Source of the DNA: Chitinophagaceae bacterium
GTDB lineage: Bacteria > Bacteroidota > Bacteroidia > Chitinophagales > Chitinophagaceae
DNA length: 64,000 bases
NCBI GenBank assembly: GCA_020403455.1
Contig: JADBXP010000012.1
Coordinates: forward strand, 1-64,000
Direction of reading: 5' to 3'
Made by a program: the position numbers and the translations under genes. The notes under the pieces are model-generated. The model saw nothing but the letters and a program-made list of their open reading frames with translations, was not told the origin of the DNA and did no database searches. Below, piece by piece: positions 17,327-25,559 of the stretch (its first letter is position 1; every line of letters starts with the position of its first letter).

Positions 17327-18598
17327 ATGGGAATGACCATTACAGAGAAGATCATGGCTTTCAACAGCGGCCGTTCTTCAGTGGTGCCGGGGCAGTTGGT
17401 CTGGGCAAATGTGCATACGGTGATGACAATGGATTACCTGGGAAAGCAGTGCTTTTCGGCATTTGAAAGTCTTTCCGCGGAAAAGAAACTGTTTGATAAG
17501 GAGAGAGTGATTTGCGTAAGTGACCACCTTGTTCCCCCTCCAACAGAACAGTTTGCAACCATGTTGAATGAATGGCGGGAGACTGTAAGAAAATATGATA
17601 TACCTTATTTCTATGACCTTGGTCGGCAGGGAATCGCTCACCAGCTAATGGTAGAGCAAGGACATGTGCTTCCGGGTAAAGTATCCATTGGTACAGACTC
17701 TCACGCCAACACTTATGGTGCGGTAGGTGCCATGGGTAATGCCATCGGCGTAACGGATGCAGCCATTGCGATGGCTACCGGAAAGTGCTGGTTCCGGGTT
17801 CCTGAATCTGTCAAGTTTGTTGTTCGGGGCGAGTGGCAACCATGGGTGATGGCAAAAGATCTGAGTCTGCACATCATGGGTATGATGCATTGGAATGGTC
17901 ACCTCATCTACAAGGCACTTGAATTTGCAGGTCCTGCTATAGAATCACTGGGAATAGCAGGCCGTATGACACTTTGCAATATGACCGTTGACCTCGGTGC
18001 CAAGAATGGTATCATTGCTCCGGATGATACAACCATCGAATTCCTGCGCCCGGTGCAAAAGGGTGAGTGGGAAATGTTGCAGAGCGATGCGGACGCCCAC
18101 TACGATGCCATTTATGAAGTAGATGTTACCAATGTTGGGCCTACCATTTCTCTCCCCGATAAACTGGATGACGTTGTTCCTGTGGAAAAACTAATAGGTA
18201 CAAAATTCAATAAAGCTTTCGTTGGCACTTGCACCAATGGACGGACAGAGGATTTCGCTATCATGGCTAGTATCTTGAAAGACAAACAAATTCACCGGAA
18301 TGTGAACATGGTTTGTATCCCCGCCAGCCAGGCAGTGTACCTGGAATGCATACAAAAGGGATATTTTGAAACACTCATCAAAGCTGGCGCTGCCATCGAA
18401 ACCCCCAGCTGCGGGCCTTGCGCCGGAATACATACCGGTGTAGCCGGGGATGGTGACATTATTCTGAGTGCCGGCAACAGAAATATGAAAGGCAGAATGG
18501 GCAGTAAAAATGCAAAAATATACCTGACTTCACCTGCAGTTGTTGCTGCCAGCGCCATACGCGGTGAAATCACTGACCCCCGATCTGAGAACTGGTAA
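17327..18598 (+). CDS. Aconitase-family hydro-lyase, large subunit (3-isopropylmalate dehydratase-like)
   Basis: A 423-residue large subunit of the LeuC/homoaconitase type. The three cysteines that hold the 4Fe-4S cluster are visible: Cys302 in GTCTNGR, and Cys362 and Cys365 in PSCGPCAG. GTDSHA (122-127) and NRNMKGRMG (384-392) are family signatures. The enzyme dehydrates and rehydrates a hydroxy-acid. The small subunit follows 14 bp later. No leuA or leuB is nearby and the setting is catabolic, so a dedicated substrate is more likely than leucine synthesis. The translated start MGMTITEK could also be the second ATG at 17333. Confidence 0.92.
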   Translation: MGMTITEKIMAFNSGRSSVVPGQLVWANVHTVMTMDYLGKQCFSAFESLSAEKKLFDKERVICVSDHLVPPPTEQFATMLNEWRETVRKYDIPYFYDLGRQGIAHQLMVEQGHVLPGKVSIGTDSHANTYGAVGAMGNAIGVTDAAIAMATGKCWFRVPESVKFVVRGEWQPWVMAKDLSLHIMGMMHWNGHLIYKALEFAGPAIESLGIAGRMTLCNMTVDLGAKNGIIAPDDTTIEFLRPVQKGEWEMLQSDADAHYDAIYEVDVTNVGPTISLPDKLDDVVPVEKLIGTKFNKAFVGTCTNGRTEDFAIMASILKDKQIHRNVNMVCIPASQAVYLECIQKGYFETLIKAGAAIETPSCGPCAGIHTGVAGDGDIILSAGNRNMKGRMGSKNAKIYLTSPAVVAASAIRGEITDPRSENW

Positions 18599-18612
18599 AA
18601 AATTATAAGACT

Positions 18613-19149
18613 ATGGCCATCATTACAGGAAAAGCATGGGTAGCTAAAAACTACGTGATGAGTTTTGATATGATTCTACAGAAATACTGGACATCTCCCA
18701 TTAATCCCGCAGAGAACGCGAAATGGGTAATGGCAGGGGTGTCTGAAGAATTCAACAGAGAAAATGCCTTCATCGAGGCTGGATATACCTTCATCATTGC
18801 CGGACACAATTTCGCCGGCGGAGGAAAGAGCATTGAACACTGTGTTACCGGACTAATTGGTGCCGGCATACAGGCAGTTTTTGCAACCAGCTTTGCCCGC
18901 CTGCAATTCAGGAATGCTATTAATTACGGACTGCCTTTCATCACCAGCAAAGACATCAATCTTTCCTGTGAGACCGGCGATGTACTGGAATACGATTCTG
19001 ATAGCGGTACCATCAAGAATCTTTCCAATGGAAAAGTATTTTCGAGTGTTCCCGTTGCACCATTTGTTGCAGAAGTTGCAGCCAGCGGCGGACTCATGAA
19101 TTTTATCCGTCAAAAAATGGCAGATGGAACCATTCATGAATTACATTGA
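18613..19149 (+). CDS. Aconitase-family hydro-lyase, small (swivelling) subunit with altered substrate motif
   Basis: A 178-residue LeuD-like swivelling domain. The active-site loop that in LeuD and aconitase reads N-F-G-C-G-S-S-R-E-H is here N-F-A-G-G-G-K-S-I-E-H (66-76): the loop is one residue longer and the arginine that binds the substrate carboxylate is replaced by isoleucine. Downstream A-T-S-F-A-R-L-Q-F-R-N matches the family pattern. With the large subunit just upstream it should form the active heterodimer; the loop change suggests a substrate other than isopropylmalate. Confidence 0.9.
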   Translation: MAIITGKAWVAKNYVMSFDMILQKYWTSPINPAENAKWVMAGVSEEFNRENAFIEAGYTFIIAGHNFAGGGKSIEHCVTGLIGAGIQAVFATSFARLQFRNAINYGLPFITSKDINLSCETGDVLEYDSDSGTIKNLSNGKVFSSVPVAPFVAEVAASGGLMNFIRQKMADGTIHELH

Positions 19150-19177
19150 TTGTTAAAGACGTTTATTCAAATAGCAC

Positions 19178-19939
19178 ATGATAAATTCTTTGAAGAAAAG
19201 ATTGGCGGAGGATAAGACTTGCTACGGAGTGATATCTCCCACTACCGATCCTGCCATCTGCGAGTACCTGGGTTGGATGGGAATGGATTTTTACATCATC
19301 GATGGTGAGCATGGCCCCATCACCCTTACAGAAACAACACACCTTGTTCGTGCCATGGAATGTGCAGGTATTACTCCATTGGCCCGGGTTCGTAGTCTGG
19401 ATGAAAAACTCATATTACAATTTCTGGATGCCGGTGTGATGGGCATCATGATGCCCGGAACATCTACTGCCGTTGATTGTGAACGACTCGTACAGGCAGT
19501 TAAATACCATCCATTGGGTGAACGGGGATTGGGTCCGGTTAGAGCAGCTCGGTATATGTCTGGTGGCGTAACACAGCAACAATACATTGAGTCTGCCAAC
19601 TCAGCAACACTGGTATTGCCCATGGTGGAATCCTTTCAGGCAGTGGAACAATTAGAGTCTATGTGCAAAGTTCCCGGCGTAGATGGATTCATCATTGGTC
19701 CGCGGGATTTGGCATTGAGTATGGGTTTTACCGATGGACCTCAACATCAGGAAGTAAAGGAACTCATTGATAAAGCCATTGCTATCATGGTGAAGAACGG
19801 GAAAATCGCAGGAACTGTTGCGGCCAATGCAGAACAGGCAAGTGAGTTATCTGCGAAAGGCGTTCGTTTGCTGCTGAATAGCGTGCAGGGCTTGCTAGCA
19901 ACAGGGGTAGCTGCTTTCATGAAAGACAGAGTGCTTTAA
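19178..19939 (+). CDS. HpcH/HpaI-family metal-dependent aldolase
   Basis: A 253-residue class II aldolase of the HpcH/HpaI family, which cleaves 4-hydroxy-2-oxo acids to pyruvate plus an aldehyde. Key positions agree with HpaI: His45 (DGEHG), Arg70, metal ligands Glu151 (PMVES) and Asp177 (GPRDL). The GERGLGP motif (114-120) is also standard. It lies 28 bp after the hydro-lyase and 22 bp before the HapK-like gene. The product aldehyde could be the substrate of the ALDH at 3353. Citrate-lyase-like activity on a CoA ester is less likely given the HpaI residues. Confidence 0.92.
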   Translation: MINSLKKRLAEDKTCYGVISPTTDPAICEYLGWMGMDFYIIDGEHGPITLTETTHLVRAMECAGITPLARVRSLDEKLILQFLDAGVMGIMMPGTSTAVDCERLVQAVKYHPLGERGLGPVRAARYMSGGVTQQQYIESANSATLVLPMVESFQAVEQLESMCKVPGVDGFIIGPRDLALSMGFTDGPQHQEVKELIDKAIAIMVKNGKIAGTVAANAEQASELSAKGVRLLLNSVQGLLATGVAAFMKDRVL

Positions 19940-19961
19940 CATCATCTAAAAATATAACTCC

Positions 19962-20270
19962 ATGCCAACGATTGTCGTCCTATTCAACCTTAAGCCGGGA
20001 GCATCGGTTGCTGATTACGAAAATTGGGCTCGCGCCAAAGATCTCCCTGTTGTTAACGCTCTCCCTTCCGTGGAAAAATTCCGGGTTCTAAAAATGGGCA
20101 ATCTGCTCGGGAGTGATGCAAAAGGGCCTTATCAATACTGCGAGCTAATCGAAGTTCCTGATATGAATACTTTTTTTGGCGATTTGTCGCGTGAAGATGT
20201 TCAGGCCGGCGCTAAACAATTCAATGAATTTGCTGATCAACCCCTTTTTATTGTGGCAGATGATCTTTAA
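19962..20270 (+). CDS. HapK-like (REDY-like) small protein
   Basis: A 102-residue single-domain protein beginning with an I-V-V-L-F-N-L-K-P-G strand. The pattern (A-D-Y-E-x-W-A at 26-32, FRVLKMGNLLG near 42-52, YCELIEV near 60) resembles the HapK/REDY-like family, which has a dimeric alpha/beta-barrel ferredoxin-like fold. HapK was named from a prodiginine cluster, but its homologues are widespread and mostly unstudied. Similar folds include EthD and small cyclases or isomerases. It is tightly packed between the aldolase and an SDR, so it probably acts on a pathway intermediate. Confidence 0.7.
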   Translation: MPTIVVLFNLKPGASVADYENWARAKDLPVVNALPSVEKFRVLKMGNLLGSDAKGPYQYCELIEVPDMNTFFGDLSREDVQAGAKQFNEFADQPLFIVADDL

Positions 20271-20281
20271 AACAAAAGGAG

Positions 20282-21115
20282 ATGTATCAATTAAACAATA
20301 AAGTTGCAATCGTTACCGGTTCGGGAAGACACAAGGGAATTGGTGAAGCCATTGTTTTGCGCCTGGCAGCGGAAGGTTGTCGGGTTGTAATCAGTGATAT
20401 CGGTCAGCCCAAGGGAAATGAGTTTTCAGCTCAACACATTGGCGTAAGTGAAGAAATGCAGCAGATTGCTAACGCTTGTCGGGCATTGGGCGCAGAAGTA
20501 CTAACTATTCCTTGTGATGTAAGAATTGAGAACGAATGCCAGCAATTGATGGCTGCAACAGTTGAGAGTTTCGGACAAGTAGATATTTTGGTCAACAATG
20601 CCGGTGTGGGTTATCTAATGGAACCCTTCACTGAATTCAAAGAATCGAGTTGGGATGCTGTATTGGATGTTAACCTGAAAGGAGCGTTTCTATGCAGTAA
20701 ACATGCAGCAATTCAAATGATACAACAAGGAAACGGAGGATCCATCATCAACATTGCTTCTCAAGCGGCCAAAAGTGGATTCCCTTTTGCTGCTGCTTAT
20801 ACAGCCAGTAAACACGGGTTGGTTGGACTAACCCGCAGCAATGCTGTTGAATTGGGTAAACATAAAATTCGTGTCAATGCTGTTTGTCCGAACCACATTA
20901 CCACCGGACTTGGACATTGGCAAAATAGTTTTTTCAGCGAGAAGCTGGGGATGGATTATGCAACTTATCTGCAATCCATCGTTCAAAAAAATCCTTTGGG
21001 CAGAACCGGGTTAACAGAGGACATTGCCAAGGCAGTAGCCTTCCTTTGCAGTGAAGAATCCGCTTATATCACGGGAGAGGCAATGAATGTGAGTGGGGGA
21101 GAAGAATATCATTGA
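20282..21115 (+). CDS. Short-chain dehydrogenase/reductase (classical)
   Basis: A 277-residue classical SDR with an intact active site: TGSGRHKGIG (12-21), NNAG (105-108), Ser160, Tyr173 and Lys177 in Y-T-A-S-K. It oxidises an alcohol or reduces a ketone with NAD(P). The 15 or so extra residues after strand 2 (about 43-60) are longer than the minimal SDR. It starts 11 bp after the HapK-like gene and ends 4 bp before hyuA. In contrast to the SDR at 148, nothing in its catalytic set is missing. Confidence 0.93.
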   Translation: MYQLNNKVAIVTGSGRHKGIGEAIVLRLAAEGCRVVISDIGQPKGNEFSAQHIGVSEEMQQIANACRALGAEVLTIPCDVRIENECQQLMAATVESFGQVDILVNNAGVGYLMEPFTEFKESSWDAVLDVNLKGAFLCSKHAAIQMIQQGNGGSIINIASQAAKSGFPFAAAYTASKHGLVGLTRSNAVELGKHKIRVNAVCPNHITTGLGHWQNSFFSEKLGMDYATYLQSIVQKNPLGRTGLTEDIAKAVAFLCSEESAYITGEAMNVSGGEEYH

Positions 21116-21119
21116 TTGT

Positions 21120-23183
21120 ATGAAACTAGGTATCGATATTGGAGGCACTTTCACCGATCTGGTTTTGCTGGAACCCCGTTCCGGCAAATTGTTTTTTGGA
21201 AAGACGCTGACTACTTATCCTGACCCGACCCGCGGAATCCTAAACGGATTACAGGAACTCATGTCACTACATGGAAAATCAGTGGCAGAGGTTACAACCC
21301 TGATACATGGAACAACCCTGGTCACCAATGCGATTATCGAACGCAAGGGTGCTCTAACTGCCTTGTTGACGACATCCGGCTTTGAAGATGTGCTGGAGAT
21401 CGGGAGAGAGATGCGGTATGATATCTATGATGTTTTCATACGGATGCCGGCACCTCTGGTACCAGCATCCTTGCGTTTTGGTATCAGAGAACGAGTGCAT
21501 GCAACAGGAAAAGTTATTCAGCCATTGGATGAAAGGGAAGTGGTGAAAACTTTGCGTGCCCTGGTAAATAAAGGTGTACGAGCTGTTGCGGTATCCCTTT
21601 TGCATTCCTATGCGAATCCCGCTCATGAGAAGAGAATAGGAGAAATAATACGAACACAATTTCCTACGCTTGCTTATTCACTGAGTTCAGAAATCATGCC
21701 TGAAATAAGAGAGTATGAGCGAACAAGCGCTACGGCAATGAATGCTTATGTACAACCACTTACCAGTCATTATCTTTCTCAACTGGAAACTATATTAGGT
21801 GATGCCGGTTTCAAGGGGCAACTACATATCATGAACTCTGCAGGTAGACTGACAACCATTCAGGGCGCCGGTAAAGCACCCATTCAATTGTTGGAGAGCG
21901 GACCTGCAGGCGGTACGATGGCAGGTATTTTCTTCGGAGAATTGCTGAAGAAAAAAAATCTGGTTGCTTTTGATATGGGTGGAACAACTGCCAAAGCATC
22001 TATTATTCGCAATGGACAACCAGAAATCACCAATCATTTTGAAGCAGCCAGAGAAAAAAGGTTCAAGAAAGGAAGTGGACTTCCTGTTCGCATTCCAGTG
22101 ATTGATATGATTGAAATAGGTGCGGGTGGAGGTAGCATTGCCCACCTCAATCACCTGGGACTGCTAACGGTAGGGCCTGAGAGTGCCGCATCACAACCCG
22201 GTCCGGCTTGTTATAACCGGGGCGGAGACTTGCCGACAGTAACAGATGCAGACCTTGTACTTGGGTTTCTCAATGAAGGATATTTTTTAGGTGGTACCAT
22301 GAAACTAAGTCGTGAAAAGGCCAGGGCTGCGATTAAAAAGCACATCGCAGCACCCCTTGGTATTTCAATAGAGCAGGCTGCCTGGGGCATACATCGGTTG
22401 GTGAATGAAAACATGGCCAATGCAGCACGAGTTCATATCATCGAAAAAGGTCTTGATCCACGTCACTTTTCAATGATGGCTTTTGGAGGAGCGGGCCCCG
22501 TTCATGCCTATCATGTTGCCAGACAATTGAATGCTCCTCAACTTATAGTTCCGGCAGGTGCCGGTGTACTCAGTGCACTTGGATTTTTGGTGAGTCCTAT
22601 CGCAACGGAAGAAATTACGAGTTATATCAGTACGTTGCAACAAATCAACTGGACCCACCTGCAAAAGATCTTAGAAAGCATGACTGAAAAAGGCAGACAG
22701 TTTCTTGCAAAGGCAGGCGTACCTTCCACTCGTACAAAAGTTAAGGTAGTGGCCGACATGCGGTATGCTGGTCAAGGTCATGAGATCAGCGTTTCACTTC
22801 CCGGTAGTAAGTTATCGGCAGCATCTATACCTGCTATTACACGTTCTTTCCGGGAAGAATACCGGTTGCGGTATGGAAGAGATATGGAAGGTATTCCCAT
22901 AGAAGCAGTAACGTGGAGGGTCTTGGTGAGTGGGCCAAAAACAGCACTTCATCCCAAACAATCTGTGGTAGGAAAACATACCCTTCCCCTAAAAGGGAAA
23001 AGAAAAGTTTATTGGGGCAAGAAGTATGTATTCACGCCAGTGTATGACCGTTATTTATTAAAGCCGGGACAACGCATCAAGGGTCCTTGTATCATAGAGG
23101 AATTTGAAAGTACGACCATCATTGGTGAACATGGTGTTGTTACCTCTGATCAATACAATAATCTTGTCATTGAACTCTCATGA
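21120..23183 (+). CDS. hyuA: Hydantoinase/oxoprolinase family subunit A (HyuA-like)
   Basis: A 687-residue ATP-binding subunit of the HyuA family (N-methylhydantoinase, 5-oxoprolinase, acetone and acetophenone carboxylases). The actin-like phosphate motif G-I-D-I-G-G-T-F-T-D starts at residue 4; FDMGGTTAK and EIGAGGGSIA follow. I place the start at the ATG at 21120, four bases after the previous stop; an in-frame start at 21093 would overlap the SDR and add residues before the conserved N-terminus. With HyuB it should form an ATP-dependent enzyme that either opens a cyclic amide or carboxylates a ketone. Confidence 0.92.
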   Translation: MKLGIDIGGTFTDLVLLEPRSGKLFFGKTLTTYPDPTRGILNGLQELMSLHGKSVAEVTTLIHGTTLVTNAIIERKGALTALLTTSGFEDVLEIGREMRYDIYDVFIRMPAPLVPASLRFGIRERVHATGKVIQPLDEREVVKTLRALVNKGVRAVAVSLLHSYANPAHEKRIGEIIRTQFPTLAYSLSSEIMPEIREYERTSATAMNAYVQPLTSHYLSQLETILGDAGFKGQLHIMNSAGRLTTIQGAGKAPIQLLESGPAGGTMAGIFFGELLKKKNLVAFDMGGTTAKASIIRNGQPEITNHFEAAREKRFKKGSGLPVRIPVIDMIEIGAGGGSIAHLNHLGLLTVGPESAASQPGPACYNRGGDLPTVTDADLVLGFLNEGYFLGGTMKLSREKARAAIKKHIAAPLGISIEQAAWGIHRLVNENMANAARVHIIEKGLDPRHFSMMAFGGAGPVHAYHVARQLNAPQLIVPAGAGVLSALGFLVSPIATEEITSYISTLQQINWTHLQKILESMTEKGRQFLAKAGVPSTRTKVKVVADMRYAGQGHEISVSLPGSKLSAASIPAITRSFREEYRLRYGRDMEGIPIEAVTWRVLVSGPKTALHPKQSVVGKHTLPLKGKRKVYWGKKYVFTPVYDRYLLKPGQRIKGPCIIEEFESTTIIGEHGVVTSDQYNNLVIELS

Positions 23184-23935
23184 AGAAAATCTGGCTCATA
23201 TTTTTCATCTACGGATTTTCGGGGGTAGGTAATGCCCAGACCGCGCGTGAGATTTTACAAATGGCTGTAGCAGCATCGGGAGGCAGTCTTTGGCAACAAC
23301 CAGAAACACTGGAACTACATGGCACTGCTTTGTTCACTCCTTACGGAAAAACAGATCCGGCCCATCAAAAACTATTTGATACCTATTCCATGTACCGCAT
23401 CTTTCCGGGTGACAATAAAGCTGCGCACCAGGCAAATGGTAAAATAAGATTCGATGCTGCAGAAGGCGAAAAGATGTTCATGCAACTGATTTTTGACGGA
23501 TCCGCCACTCAGAACCAATTAAGCGATGATGCCCGTCCCTATCGGGAACATTTTTCCTGGAGCAACAACTTTGGATTTGGGATAATACGTTTTGCTGATC
23601 GAGACTCATTTCTTGTTGAACGATTAACAGATGAATTGAATGACGGCTTTCCTTGTTTTACCGTGCAAATCACAGATCCTAAAAAAATGATCACCGTTTT
23701 TCAAATTGATAAGAAAAGTCACCTGATACGTGGAGTTAGTTTTTCTACTACTGTAGGGTATCACCATAGAATTTATGGTGATTTCAAGAAAATAAAAGTC
23801 GGCAATCGGTTTTTTGTACAACCACAGCGTGTTCGGCTTTTTTTCGATGGTGTTAGATGGATGGATATACAATGGCAAAAGCACCGGATAAATCAACCCA
23901 TTGATGACAAAGTATTTTTATTGGCAAAGCAATGA
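23180..23935 (+). CDS. Exported LolA-like protein of unknown function, between hyuA and hyuB
   Basis: A 251-residue protein with a signal peptide (cleavage near GVGNAQ, residue 20). The mature part has the alternating strands of LolA/DUF-type periplasmic lipid-binding half-barrels: A-R-E-I-L-Q-M-A-V-A-A-S-G-G-x-x-x-W at the start, then paired strands up to the C-terminus. Its start overlaps the hyuA stop (ATGA) and its stop overlaps the hyuB start, so it is translationally coupled to both. An exported protein coded between two cytosolic subunits is unexpected. It may bind the substrate in the periplasm. Confidence 0.75.
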   Translation: MKKIWLIFFIYGFSGVGNAQTAREILQMAVAASGGSLWQQPETLELHGTALFTPYGKTDPAHQKLFDTYSMYRIFPGDNKAAHQANGKIRFDAAEGEKMFMQLIFDGSATQNQLSDDARPYREHFSWSNNFGFGIIRFADRDSFLVERLTDELNDGFPCFTVQITDPKKMITVFQIDKKSHLIRGVSFSTTVGYHHRIYGDFKKIKVGNRFFVQPQRVRLFFDGVRWMDIQWQKHRINQPIDDKVFLLAKQ

Positions 23936-25530
23936 GTATGAAAAGAAAAAAGAGTTCACTAACATTCGATGCCATAGAACTAAGTATTCTCTGGAGTCGA
24001 CTCATTTCATTGGTCGATGAAGCAGGAACTACCCTGCAAAGAACTGCTTTCTCTTCTGTTACCCGGGAAAGTGCCGATTTCGCTGTCGTGTTAATGGATA
24101 CAAAAGGGCAGTCGCTCGCGCAAAGCAGTGTCAGTGTTCCTTCTTTCTTGGGTGTAATGCCTTTTCTGGTAAAAGCATTGATTAAAGATCATTTTCCTCT
24201 TCCTACCTGGAAAGAAGGGGATGTTGTCATTACCAACGATCCGTGGTTATGTGCCGGACACAAACCTGATATTGGAATTGTAACTCCCATTTTTCGCAAG
24301 AAAAAATTAATTGGATTCATAGGCTGTATTGCTCACTCCCCTGACATCGGTGGTACACTTTGGGGAGCAGGGGCCCGAGACTTTTATGAGGAAGGTTTAT
24401 ACTTGCCTCCCATGAAACTTTTTGATGGAGGGGTGAGGAATGAAACCATTTTCTTACTCATCTCTTCTAATGTAAGGGCCTCCCGTCAAACCATCGGAGA
24501 TATATTGGCCCAGGTAGCGGCAAATGACCAGGGTATCCGTGGCTTGCACAGAATGATGGATGAGAACAACCTGGATACAATTGATGAGTTGGGTGCAAGC
24601 ATCATTCAATCTTCTGAGAAGGCCATGCGGGATGCCATCCGCAAAGCACCGGATGGCGTTTATCGGTCAGTTTATCACGCTGATGGAGACGGAATAAAGG
24701 AAGCCATACAATTTGTCTGCACGTTGACCATTCGGGGTGATGAAATTGAAGTGGACTATGATGGTACCTCACCTGCACATTCCCTTGCAATCAACGCGGT
24801 ATTGAATTATGTATTTGCTTATACAGCTTATCCGATCAAATGCGTTTTTAGTCCGGAGGTTCCCAATAATGAGGGCAGCTTTCGTCCCATTCGGGTTACA
24901 GCACCTGAAGGATGTCTGCTGAATGCTAAAAAGCCATCTCCCCTGGGTGCACGCAATGTAACCGGTAATTTATTACATGGACCCGTGATGAAGGCATTGT
25001 CGCAGGCAGTGCCCGATCAGGTGCAGGCAGATTGCGGTGCTGCAGTATGGGTAATGGTTTTGAGTGGTCGCAGGAATGATGGTTCTGAATATGTAGAATA
25101 TTTATTCCTTGCGGGTGGATATGGAGGAAGAAAAGGATTAGCAGGTCCCCCAACACTTTGCTATCCCACAAATGTCGCCAATGTGCCCATTGAAGTCTTT
25201 GAACATGATGCTCCTGTGCTCGTAACAGAAAAAAGTCTAATCAAAGGAAGTGGCGGAACTGGTAAATATCCCGGAGGGGATGGTCAGCGATTTGCTTACA
25301 AGAATATTGGTACTCTGCCGATTCACATTAGCAATGTGACCGAAAAAATAAATCACCAGGCGTATGGATTACTGGGTGGCTCCTCCGGGAAAAAGGGAAA
25401 TTTATACGTGCGAACAGCCGCAGGCAAAAAAAGATTTACACCCCCCAAAGGACATGACTATCTGCAACCCGGTGAAGAATTGGTGATGGAATTACCCGGT
25501 GGGGGTGGATATGGCAAACCAAAAGGATAA
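23932..25530 (+). CDS. hyuB: Hydantoinase/oxoprolinase family subunit B (HyuB-like)
   Basis: A 532-residue HyuB homologue. Typical features: RTAFSSVTRESADFAV near residue 38, I-T-N-D-P-W-x-C-A-G-H near 98, a glycine-rich SGGTGKYPGGDGQ near 440 and the family's C-terminal LPGGGGYG. It is the partner of the HyuA-like protein. The start may be the ATG at 23932 or the one at 23938. Whether the complex hydrolyses a lactam or carboxylates a ketone cannot be told; acetone and acetophenone carboxylases need extra subunits, and no gamma subunit was recognised here. Confidence 0.92.
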   Translation: MSMKRKKSSLTFDAIELSILWSRLISLVDEAGTTLQRTAFSSVTRESADFAVVLMDTKGQSLAQSSVSVPSFLGVMPFLVKALIKDHFPLPTWKEGDVVITNDPWLCAGHKPDIGIVTPIFRKKKLIGFIGCIAHSPDIGGTLWGAGARDFYEEGLYLPPMKLFDGGVRNETIFLLISSNVRASRQTIGDILAQVAANDQGIRGLHRMMDENNLDTIDELGASIIQSSEKAMRDAIRKAPDGVYRSVYHADGDGIKEAIQFVCTLTIRGDEIEVDYDGTSPAHSLAINAVLNYVFAYTAYPIKCVFSPEVPNNEGSFRPIRVTAPEGCLLNAKKPSPLGARNVTGNLLHGPVMKALSQAVPDQVQADCGAAVWVMVLSGRRNDGSEYVEYLFLAGGYGGRKGLAGPPTLCYPTNVANVPIEVFEHDAPVLVTEKSLIKGSGGTGKYPGGDGQRFAYKNIGTLPIHISNVTEKINHQAYGLLGGSSGKKGNLYVRTAAGKKRFTPPKGHDYLQPGEELVMELPGGGGYGKPKG

Positions 25531-25559
25531 TTTTGTTTATATTGTAAAAAACCAACACC

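Noticed and set aside
17327..19149. Leucine biosynthesis leuCD
   Set aside because: No leuA, leuB or ilv gene is adjacent, the small-subunit substrate loop is changed, and the operon has a catabolic content.
19962..20270. Prodiginine or other pigment biosynthesis cluster, because of the HapK-like gene
   Set aside because: No polyketide synthase, peptide synthetase or other pigment gene is present in the window.
21093..25530. Frameshift splitting one hydantoinase gene
   Set aside because: hyuA and hyuB are each full length, and the gene between them is a complete signal-peptide protein with clean start-stop overlaps.
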